In this document: one piece after another, positions 1-7,140 of the stretch
How positions within the stretch are numbered: the first letter of the stretch is position 1
How the letters are laid out: each line of letters starts with the position of its first letter
NCBI GenBank assembly: GCA_913773715.1
Contig: CAJYHD010000461.1
Coordinates: 1 to 11,449, forward strand
Source of the DNA: an uncultured Sphingobium sp.
Lineage (GTDB): Bacteria > Pseudomonadota > Alphaproteobacteria > Sphingomonadales > Sphingomonadaceae
Length of the DNA stretch: 11,449 nt
Reading direction: 5' to 3'
Made by a program: the position numbers and the translations under genes
The notes under the pieces: model-generated
Databases searched by the model: none
The model's input: the letters and a program-made list of their open reading frames with translations, nothing else
What the model was told of the DNA's origin: nothing

Positions 1-501
1 TCCGCGACCAGCCCCAAATTGACGGCCCAGGCAGGAGGCCCGAACTGCCATAGCGCCGCGCAGCCGCCGTTCAAGCCGCGCCGCAACCGACTGAAGCTGC
101 TGACATGGGGGGCGATCGCCTTTGCCATCGTCGTGGCGGCGGCAGGCGCGGCGCTATGGCAGTTCGGGCCTCCTGCCTGGGCCGTCAATTTGGGGCTGGT
201 CGCGGAAGAAGGCGATCCCGACCTGCTCTTCTATCTCTCCAAACCCGCCGAGCGGCGCAAGCTGCCGACCGGGGAGGAATATTTCGCGTTCGGCGCGCGC
301 ATCGTCAACAGCGGGGCGGACACTTTGCCTGTGCCGCCGGTGCTGGTCCAACTGCGCGACCGGCAGAACCGGCTGGTGTTCAGCTGGACGACGAAAGCCG
401 ACAAGTCGCGGCTGAAGCCTGGCGAGGAAGCGTCGATTAACGAAAGCCGGATCGACATTCCAAAGAATGCCGAGAATCTGTCGCTGACCTTCGTTCAGTA
501 A
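1..501 (+). CDS. DUF3426-type zinc-ribbon membrane protein, C-terminal part (5' end outside window)
   Basis: The reading frame is open from the first base to a TAA at 499-501, so the gene very likely starts before the window; a TTG at 19 is available as a start but has no convincing ribosome site and lies inside what looks like a linker. The visible 166 residues show a Pro/Arg-rich linker (PPFKPRRN, about residues 22-29), one transmembrane helix (about 34-55), then a soluble beta-rich domain of about 110 residues containing phrases such as FGARIVNSG and VLVQLRD. This layout matches the C-terminal part of alphaproteobacterial proteins with an N-terminal MJ0042-type zinc ribbon followed by DUF3426. 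Those N-terminal cysteines would be upstream of the window, so the zinc ribbon itself is inferred. The domain after the helix probably faces the periplasm. The cellular role of this family is not established. Confidence 0.75.
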   Translation, partial: SATSPKLTAQAGGPNCHSAAQPPFKPRRNRLKLLTWGAIAFAIVVAAAGAALWQFGPPAWAVNLGLVAEEGDPDLLFYLSKPAERRKLPTGEEYFAFGARIVNSGADTLPVPPVLVQLRDRQNRLVFSWTTKADKSRLKPGEEASINESRIDIPKNAENLSLTFVQ

Positions 502-539
502 GGCTGACATGGCCTTGCCACTGCGGCATGTTGCAGGGC

Positions 540-554
540 GTTACGGTTTGTAAC
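540..554. promoter_or_regulatory. Small palindrome GTTAC-N5-GTAAC, possible operator
   Basis: A perfect 5-base inverted repeat (GTTAC at 540-544, GTAAC at 550-554) separated by five bases lies in the gap between the DUF3426 gene and msrP. Its spacing resembles operators bound by small dimeric repressors such as TetR-type proteins. No regulator gene lies in the window and no clear -35/-10 pair can be fixed around it, so the role is a guess; a five-base arm can also occur by chance. Confidence 0.2.
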
Positions 555-565
555 CTGTAGCATCG

Positions 566-615
566 GAACGGAATGCGGGACGGGGCGTCGCCACCCTGTC
601 CCCGCCCTTCCGTTC
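566..615. other. Long GC-rich hairpin upstream of msrP
   Basis: Arms GAACGGAA (566-573) and TTCCGTTC (608-615) are perfectly complementary. The stem continues inward with GCGGG (575-579) against CCCGC (601-605), AC (580-581) against GT (598-599) past a bulged C at 600, a G-T wobble, and GGG (583-585) against CCC (594-596), closing an eight-base loop at 586-593. That is about 19 pairs in 50 bases. It ends 56 bases before the msrP ATG and 64 bases after the previous stop codon. There is no T run after it, so a classical intrinsic terminator is not supported. It may attenuate or terminate the upstream transcript, act in the msrP leader, or be a palindromic repeat unit. Confidence 0.55.
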
Positions 616-671
616 GTTCGCTGTTCAGTATAGGCAGGATAGACAGGGACGATCATCGCCAGGAGCTTGCC

Positions 672-1600
<929 letters not shown>

Positions 1601-1601
<1 letters not shown>

Positions 1602-2221
1602 TGGCAGCAGCACCATCGAAGACCGCGCTTCGGGTCGAATCCGCTGTCGTATGGCTGCTGTGTGCCGCGCCGCTGCTGATCCTGCTGGCGCAGGGCTTTA
1701 CCGGCGACCTGACCGCCAATCCCGTACAATATGTGCTGCATCAACTCGGTGTGTGGGCGCTACAGTTCCTGTGCATCACGCTGGCGATCAGTCCGCTGGC
1801 GAAGCTGGCAGGCGTGACGCGGGTCATGCGCTATCGACGGCGGATAGGGCTGTGGGCCTTTGCCTATGTGACGCTGCACCTGCTGATGTATGTCGTGATC
1901 GATCAGGAGCTGGACCTTGCCAGCATCTGGAAAGATATCGTCAAGCGCCCCTACATCACTATCGGCATGGCGGCGTTCGTGCTGCTGGTGCCGCTGGCCG
2001 TCACATCCTTCAACAAGGTGCGACGCAAGATGCGGCCGCGGAACTGGCAGCGACTGCATCGGCTGGTCTATCTGATCGCGGCGATGGGCGTGGCACATTA
2101 TTATCTGCTCGTGAAGGCGGACCATAGCGATCCGATCTTCTATGGCGTGATCGTCGCGCTGCTGCTTGGTGCGCGGTTCCTTCCGGCGCGGCGGCGACAG
2201 CGGGCGGTCGCGACCACCTGA
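1601..2221 (+). CDS. msrQ: Heme-binding membrane subunit MsrQ (YedZ)
   Basis: MsrQ is the inner-membrane b-type cytochrome that passes electrons from the respiratory chain to MsrP. The 206-residue product has about six hydrophobic segments (roughly residues 14-32, 46-64, 82-100, 118-136, 152-171 and 178-195), matching the ferric-reductase-like transmembrane family. Candidate heme-ligand histidines appear at 93 (TLHLLMY), 153 (RLHRLVY) and 166 (VAHYYLL), in the same pattern as the conserved histidines of E. coli MsrQ. The start is fixed by the TGATG junction: the ATG shares its A with the msrP stop codon, implying translational coupling and no separate ribosome site. The RPRNWQRLHRLVY segment before the fifth helix is characteristic of the family. 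I see nothing unusual in the sequence. Confidence 0.96.
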
Positions 2222-2300
2222 CCTACGACCATGGGTTGAATTGACTTGGGGCTGTCGGCTCGCTGATTTCCGTGGCATCGAGATCAGGGGTTTGAGGCAT

Positions 2301-3239
2301 ATGGGTTGGAAGCTGTTGGCAGCAGGTTTGCTGGTCGCATCGAGCATGGTGGATGCGCAATGCTCGATCGAGAAGGCGCGGGCGATTGCAGGCGATCCTG
2401 CCGCCGCGCCGCAGAAACTGGCGCTCACTGCTCTGCCCCGCGCCACTGGTCCTGCCACGCAGTTGTTCGATGGCAGGAGCCTGGATGGATGGACGCCGTG
2501 GCTTGGCTATGCCGATCCGTCGCTCACCTACAAGCCGAACCTTACCGTCAAGCCGATCGGCACCGGCCGCGATACCAGCGGCGACTTTGCCGTGAAGATG
2601 GTGGACGGAAAGCCCGCGATCTGGGTCAAGGGGGAAAGCTGGGGGGCGCTGGTGCATCGCGCGGACCTTTCCAACTATCATCTGCGGCTGGAATATAAGT
2701 GGGGTGACAAGACCTATGCCCCGCGCGAGACGCAGCCGCGCAACAATGGCCTGCTTTATCATACGCATGGCGTTCCGGGCGAGGTGTTCGGTACATGGCA
2801 GCCCTCCGCCGAGTTCGAGATCATGAAGGGGTCGACAGGCATGATCGTGATGGTGGGCGGCAAGCTGCGCGGTATGACGACGGCGGTGTCGGACCCGTCG
2901 ATCATCGCACCGCATCTGCGCTTCCGTGTCGGTGGTCGCCCAGTCGAGATGGTAAATGGCACGCCGACCTGGAATGTCGAGGCGGCGACCGATGCGGAAA
3001 AGCCGATTGGCCAATGGAACGTGCTGGACCTCTATGTTCTGGGCGACCGCGCGGTGCATGTCGTCAATGGCGTGCCGGTCGCGGAGGTGCGTGATCTGGC
3101 GGTCGTGAAGCCGGATGGTAGTCGCGAGGCGCTGACCCATGGGCAGATCCAGTTGCAGTCCGAAGGCGCGGAGACATGGTTCCGGTCGATCAGCGTTGAG
3201 CCGATCGACGCGCTGCCTCGGATAGTCTTGAAAAGCTGA
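2301..3239 (+). CDS. Secreted DUF1080 protein (3-keto-disaccharide hydrolase family)
   Basis: The 312-residue product starts at an ATG with GAGG at 2294-2297 just upstream; longer in-frame starts back to 2166 would put an implausible leader ahead of the signal peptide and overlap msrQ. Residues 1-19 form a signal peptide, with likely cleavage after VDA; the Cys at 21 is not in a good lipobox, so a soluble periplasmic or secreted form is more likely than a lipoprotein. The DUF1080 / 3-keto-disaccharide hydrolase fold begins at LFDGRSLDGW (residues 55-64), continues through LRLEYKWGD and NNGLLYHTHG, and ends with the family-typical EGAETWFRSISVEPI. Related proteins act on 3-keto-glycosides made by sugar oxidoreductases, but no such oxidoreductase or sugar transporter lies here, so the substrate is unknown. 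It is 79 bases after msrQ and probably transcribed separately; a TTGACT at 2241-2246 could be a -35 but has no good -10. Confidence 0.85.
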   Translation: MGWKLLAAGLLVASSMVDAQCSIEKARAIAGDPAAAPQKLALTALPRATGPATQLFDGRSLDGWTPWLGYADPSLTYKPNLTVKPIGTGRDTSGDFAVKMVDGKPAIWVKGESWGALVHRADLSNYHLRLEYKWGDKTYAPRETQPRNNGLLYHTHGVPGEVFGTWQPSAEFEIMKGSTGMIVMVGGKLRGMTTAVSDPSIIAPHLRFRVGGRPVEMVNGTPTWNVEAATDAEKPIGQWNVLDLYVLGDRAVHVVNGVPVAEVRDLAVVKPDGSREALTHGQIQLQSEGAETWFRSISVEPIDALPRIVLKS

Positions 3240-3241
3240 CG

Positions 3242-3796
3242 CTATCTGCGGCGGGAGAGTGCCGCGAGGTCTTCTGCGCGGTTGATGTTGGGGAGGTCGA
3301 GGCCGGGGACCGTCACCGTCTGCGCGCCTGCCTTTGCGATCCAGCCGAAGAGCGAGCGGTCGGGCGTTTGGGCAAGATGCTGGTCCAGTAGCGGCGCGAG
3401 GCTGGCGGGCCAGAGGCCGATGAGATGATGGCCTTTCAGCACGGCCGTTCCGGCGGCTAGAAGCGCCCGTGCTGCGTCGTCGGGGAATTTGGGCATGTCG
3501 CAGCCGGTGGTGAGGACCGCGTCATAGCCTTGCGCCGCCGCATGGTGCAGGGCGGCGTTGAGTCCACCGAGCGGGCCTTGATCGGGCGCGGGACGGTCGG
3601 GGATACTAGGGAAGCCGGGGCGGTCGCCGCCACAGATGATGACATGATCGGTGTGGCGGGCGAGTGCGTTGATCGCGTGATGGATCAGCGGCCTGCCGTC
3701 GAGCAGCGCCAACGCCTTGTCGCTGCCGAAGCGGGACGATCTTCCGCCCGCTAGAACTGCGCCGAGGATGCGCAGGGATGAGCGGTCAGCGGCCAT
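3242..3796 (-). CDS. mobA: Molybdenum cofactor guanylyltransferase MobA
   Basis: MobA adds GMP from GTP to Mo-molybdopterin in the cytoplasm, the step toward the bis-MGD cofactor of DMSO-reductase-family enzymes. The 184-residue product shows the nucleotide-binding signature LAGGRSSRFGSDKAL (residues 15-29), a GPLGGLNAAL segment (74-83) and TGCDMP (97-102), whose Asp100 corresponds to the metal-binding aspartate of the family. Length is typical. It is the third gene of a minus-strand operon, starting 43 bases after the fdhD stop. No strong ribosome site precedes the ATG, and there is no other in-frame start before an upstream stop codon. Its job is presumably to supply bis-MGD to the FdhF/YdeP-type enzyme two genes upstream. 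It ends only two bases from the convergent DUF1080 gene, with no room for a terminator between them. Confidence 0.94.
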   Translation of the reverse strand: MAADRSSLRILGAVLAGGRSSRFGSDKALALLDGRPLIHHAINALARHTDHVIICGGDRPGFPSIPDRPAPDQGPLGGLNAALHHAAAQGYDAVLTTGCDMPKFPDDAARALLAAGTAVLKGHHLIGLWPASLAPLLDQHLAQTPDRSLFGWIAKAGAQTVTVPGLDLPNINRAEDLAALSRRR

Positions 3797-3839
3797 GGCG
3801 TAGCGGCAATAGTGACACTGAAGTGGACAGATTTTGCAT

Positions 3840-4631
3840 TTATCGCACCTGTTGCGCGGGCAGGCCCAGCATGGCGTCGGGCCGGGCCAGCGTGCGCAGG
3901 GTGAGGCCGGCTTCGGCGGCGCGGGACACGGCTAGGCTGGTGGGGGCGGAGATGGTGGCGAGCATGGGACAACCGGCCAGAACCGCCTTTTCCACCAGCT
4001 CGTAAGAACAGCGCGAAGTCAGCAGGGCGAAGCCATTATCCCATTGATTTGGCGTCTTAAGCATCGCGCCGATCAGCTTGTCGAACGCGTTGTGGCGACC
4101 GACATCTTCTCGGACCAACTGAATCGTTCCTTTTCCGTCACAAAATGCAGCGGCATGGACGGCGCGGGTCGCGCTGCCGAGTGGCTGCGCCTGGTCGAGA
4201 GCGGCGAGCGCGCGGAAGATGACGGCGTCGTCGCCCGCCCAGGGTTTGGAGATCGACGGCAGCGGACGGAGCGCCTGCTCCAGATTTTCCAATCCGCACA
4301 GGCCGCAGGAGGAGTCTGTCGCACGATGGCGGACGCGATCGGTGATGCGATGCGCTACCCGATCATGGAGTTGGAGGCGCAGGATGTGGCCGCCGGTCGT
4401 GGCGTGCAGGTCGGTGTCGGTCACATCGTCGATGCCGTCGATCAGCCGCTCGGTCATCGCGAAGCCGATCGCGAGGTCGTGGAGTTGCTGCGGCGTCGCC
4501 ATCAGCACGGCATAGCCAAGGCCGTTCACCTCGATCGCGACCGGCGATTCCTCGGCAATGGCGCGCTCGATCGGCTCGGTCGCGCCGTCCCGGTCGATGC
4601 GCAGGAACGGCCGGGACGTCGCGCCGTTCAC
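3840..4631 (-). CDS. fdhD: Formate dehydrogenase accessory sulfurtransferase FdhD
   Basis: FdhD carries sulfur from a cysteine desulfurase to the molybdenum cofactor of formate-dehydrogenase-type enzymes and is needed for their activity. I place the start at GTG 4631, which overlaps the TGA of the upstream oxidoreductase (GTGA, four shared bases); this gives 263 residues, normal for the family. The frame extends to an ATG at 4739, but the added residues are Arg-rich, unlike the family, and lie within the upstream gene. The CGLCG motif holds the conserved cysteine pair (Cys109 and Cys112). Other family features are EVNGLGYAVLMATP, LAIGFAMTERLI and, near the C-terminal half, EDVGRHNAFDKLIG and SYELVEKA. 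It sits between the enzyme it probably serves and mobA, and the overlap suggests translational coupling. Confidence 0.95.
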   Translation of the reverse strand: MNGATSRPFLRIDRDGATEPIERAIAEESPVAIEVNGLGYAVLMATPQQLHDLAIGFAMTERLIDGIDDVTDTDLHATTGGHILRLQLHDRVAHRITDRVRHRATDSSCGLCGLENLEQALRPLPSISKPWAGDDAVIFRALAALDQAQPLGSATRAVHAAAFCDGKGTIQLVREDVGRHNAFDKLIGAMLKTPNQWDNGFALLTSRCSYELVEKAVLAGCPMLATISAPTSLAVSRAAEAGLTLRTLARPDAMLGLPAQQVR

Positions 4632-6916
4632 GCGACGATGCGCACCGGCACGGATTTGGCGGCGGGAACATGGCTTTCCTCGGCATGATGCTCGACGGGC
4701 ATCAGCACGTTGGCCTCGGGATAGTAGGCGCCTAGGCAACCGCGCGGGATCGAATAGGGCGTGACGATAAGGCCGGGGCGCTTGCGCGAAATGCCGTCTT
4801 CCGCATCGCTTTCCAGCGCCACGATCTGCCCGTTCTTCAGTCCCGCCTCGGCCATGTCGTCCTCGTTGATCAGCAGCACGTCACGCGTCCCCTTGATGCC
4901 ACGAAAACGGTCATGATAGCCATAAATGGTAGTGTTGAACTGATCGTTCGAGCGTAGCGTCATCAGGCGGAAACGGCCCGGCGCGTCAGCAAAGCCGGTG
5001 GCGCTGAGGTCGGAGGGGGCGAGGAACTCCGCCTTGCCGCTTTCCGTCAGCCAGACGCGCTCGGCCGCCTTGTTGCCTTTCCAGAAGCCGCCGGGGGTGA
5101 AGAGGCGCTTGTTGAAATCCTTGAACACCTCCGGGTAGGTCGCCTCGATCGCGTCGCGGACCAGCGCATAGTCCCCTACCCACTTGTCCCAGTCGACATG
5201 CGGGTTGGGCGGCGTGATGCGTTTGGCGATTTCGGCCACAATGCGCGGTTCGGACAGGAGATGCGGGCTAGCGGGCTTGGCCTTGCCGCGCGAGCCGTGG
5301 ATGCAGCTGGTGGAATCCTCCACCGAGACGGCCTGCGGACCGGTCGCCTGCCGATCCTCTTCGATGCGGCCGAGGCAGGGGAGCAGATAGGTATGCTTGC
5401 CTGCGAAGAGGTGGTTGCGGTTGAGCTTGGTCGCGATCTGGACCGAGAGGGTGAGGCACGGCCACGCATCCTCCATCGCCTGCGTTTCGGGGATGGCGCG
5501 CAGGAAATTGCCGCCGAGGCCGATCAGCGCCTTCACCGACCCATCGATGACGCCGCGACAGGTTTCGACCGTATCCAAGCCTTTTTCAGTCGGCGGATCG
5601 AAGTGATAGAGTTGCTTCAGCTTCTCGACCGGCGCGAGTTCGGTCTTTTCAGTGATGCCAACGGTGCGCTGCCCTTGCACATTGCTGTGACCGCGCACCG
5701 GGGTCGGGCCAGCGCCGGGCTTGCCGATATTGCCGCGCATGAGGAGCAGGTTGACGACCATGCGGACATTTTCGACGCCCTTCACATGCTGCGTCAGGCC
5801 CATGCCGTAGATGATCATCGTTGCCTTGGATTTGGCATAGACGCGGGCGGCGGCTTCGATGTCGGCGCGGGGCAGGCCGCTTTCCGCTTCGATTGCGGAC
5901 CAGTCGGCGGCGCGCACGGCATCGGCGAAGGTGTCGAAACCGTGGCAATGCTGCTCGATGAAGTCATGGTCGAGGATCAGCGGATCGCCCTTTGCCTTCG
6001 CCGCATCGTCCCATTCCAGCAGCAGCTTGGCGATGCCGGTCATGACGGCGATATCGCCGCCTGCGCGCACCTGATGATATTGGGTCGATATGCGCGTTTC
6101 GCCGCCAGTCAGCATCTCGACCGGACTTTGCGGACTGGTGAAGCGTTCGAGGCCCCGCTCACGCAGGGGATTGAAAGTGATGATCTCGACGCCGCGCCGC
6201 CGCGCTGCGCGCAGATCATGCAGCATGCGCGGCGCGTTAGAGCCGACATTCTGGCCGAAGAAGAAGATCGCGTCGCAATGCTCGAAATCCTCGAGTTGCG
6301 TCGTGCCCACCGGAACGCCGATCGCCGCCTTGAGGCCGACCGACGTTGATTCATGGCACATGTTGGAACTGTCGGGCAGATTCTGGTTGCCGTACATGCG
6401 CGCCATCAGGCCGTACATGTAGGAGGTTTCGAGGCTGGCGCGGCCGGACGCGTAGAAGACGACCGACTTGGGATCGAGCGGGCGGAGCGTCGCGCCGATG
6501 TCGTCGAACGCCTCCTCCCAGCTGCACGCCACATATTTGTCGGTCGCTGCGTCGTAGCGCAGTGGATGGGTCAGGCGGCCATGCTGTTCCAGTTCATAGT
6601 CGGTCCAACCGCGCAGTTGCGTCAGGGTGTGCTTTTCGAAAAACTCCGGCGTGGTGCGCAGGCTGGTGAGTTCCCAGGCGGTTGCCTTCGCGCCTTCCTC
6701 GCAAAATTCCGCCGGATGATGATCGGCGGGCTTGGGCCACGCGCAACTGACGCAGGCGAAGCCTTCGGGCTTGTTCTGGCGGGTGAGTTCGCGCAGCGCT
6801 TCCGGCCCTACCCGCTCGCGTGGCAGGATTTCGGCCAGCGACTGGATCGATCCCCAGCCACCCGCAGGCCCCTTGAACGGTTCGATTTCGGGTTTGTCGG
6901 CGCGCTGCTTGGCCAT
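4628..6916 (-). CDS. FdhF/YdeP-family molybdopterin oxidoreductase (formate dehydrogenase-like)
   Basis: The 762-residue product belongs to the DMSO-reductase superfamily, in the clade of E. coli YdeP and related to formate dehydrogenase H. It has no signal peptide, so it should be cytoplasmic. Three N-terminal cysteines (55, 58 and 72, in CVSCAWPKP and EFCEEGAKA) are the likely iron-sulfur ligands. SNMCHES places Cys187 and His188 where FdhH has its Sec/His pair, so Cys187 is the probable molybdenum ligand. Later landmarks are FFFGQNVGSNAPRM, IIYGMGLTQHVKG, LLMRGNIGKPGAGPTPVRGHSNVQG and, in the C-terminal cofactor domain, RLMTLRSNDQFNTTIYGYHDR. The ATG at 6916 has GAGGAC about five bases upstream. 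fdhD and mobA follow, which supports a bis-MGD enzyme of formate-dehydrogenase type. The physiological substrate of this clade is not settled, and no electron-transfer subunits are encoded here. Confidence 0.92.
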   Translation of the reverse strand: MAKQRADKPEIEPFKGPAGGWGSIQSLAEILPRERVGPEALRELTRQNKPEGFACVSCAWPKPADHHPAEFCEEGAKATAWELTSLRTTPEFFEKHTLTQLRGWTDYELEQHGRLTHPLRYDAATDKYVACSWEEAFDDIGATLRPLDPKSVVFYASGRASLETSYMYGLMARMYGNQNLPDSSNMCHESTSVGLKAAIGVPVGTTQLEDFEHCDAIFFFGQNVGSNAPRMLHDLRAARRRGVEIITFNPLRERGLERFTSPQSPVEMLTGGETRISTQYHQVRAGGDIAVMTGIAKLLLEWDDAAKAKGDPLILDHDFIEQHCHGFDTFADAVRAADWSAIEAESGLPRADIEAAARVYAKSKATMIIYGMGLTQHVKGVENVRMVVNLLLMRGNIGKPGAGPTPVRGHSNVQGQRTVGITEKTELAPVEKLKQLYHFDPPTEKGLDTVETCRGVIDGSVKALIGLGGNFLRAIPETQAMEDAWPCLTLSVQIATKLNRNHLFAGKHTYLLPCLGRIEEDRQATGPQAVSVEDSTSCIHGSRGKAKPASPHLLSEPRIVAEIAKRITPPNPHVDWDKWVGDYALVRDAIEATYPEVFKDFNKRLFTPGGFWKGNKAAERVWLTESGKAEFLAPSDLSATGFADAPGRFRLMTLRSNDQFNTTIYGYHDRFRGIKGTRDVLLINEDDMAEAGLKNGQIVALESDAEDGISRKRPGLIVTPYSIPRGCLGAYYPEANVLMPVEHHAEESHVPAAKSVPVRIVA

Positions 6917-6943
6917 GGTCGTCCTCGTCGGAAGGCAGGGGAT

Positions 6944-6972
6944 GTTATTGGATAATCAACAGGCTGGATCAA
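6944..6972 (-). promoter_or_regulatory. Candidate sigma70-like promoter for the FdhF-fdhD-mobA operon
   Basis: On the minus strand TTGATC (6972-6967) and AATAAC (6949-6944) are separated by 17 bases and each matches four of six consensus positions. Transcription would start near 6937, leaving a leader of about 20 bases with the ribosome site GAGGAC at 6926-6921. This is a weak consensus match in an unusually AT-rich patch of an otherwise GC-rich window; position and spacing are its main support. I found no comparably spaced pair for the divergent receptor gene. Confidence 0.35.
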
Positions 6973-7140
6973 CGCGGCGGGCGCTTGATTGTTCAGAGAT
7001 GGGCGCGCTGTCAGGGCGCAACAAATCTTTTATGCAATAGTAACATTCCCGTCTCCGCCGCGCCAACAATGTGTCACTCCATGCGCATAGGGGCTGCCCC
7101 ATGACGTGCATCCAGCACGCGCTATCCCTGGGGGACAATA

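Noticed and set aside
565..589. GGAAC-N16-CGTC resembling an alphaproteobacterial EcfG stress promoter
   Set aside because: The -10 part is imperfect and the whole site lies inside the long hairpin, which explains the GGAAC sequence on its own.
3797..3885. Cys-rich in-frame extension upstream of the mobA ATG (contains CDKCKICPLQCHYC)
   Set aside because: It looks like a metal-binding motif, but there is no ATG, GTG, TTG or CTG between the upstream stop and the mobA ATG, and most MobA proteins start close to the LAGG motif, so it is probably not translated.
4632..4739. Longer fdhD start at 4739
   Set aside because: The added residues are Arg-rich, unlike FdhD proteins, and overlap the upstream coding sequence; the GTGA junction at 4628-4631 is the better start.
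5198..6349. 383-codon open frame antisense to the FdhF-like gene
   Set aside because: Its composition is explained by the complementary codons of the real gene; no domain, signal or convincing ribosome site.
7008..7090. Pho-box-like half sites (CTGTCAG near 7008, TGTCAC near 7072) upstream of the receptor
   Set aside because: In neither case is there a matching second half at the required spacing, so they do not support PhoB control.
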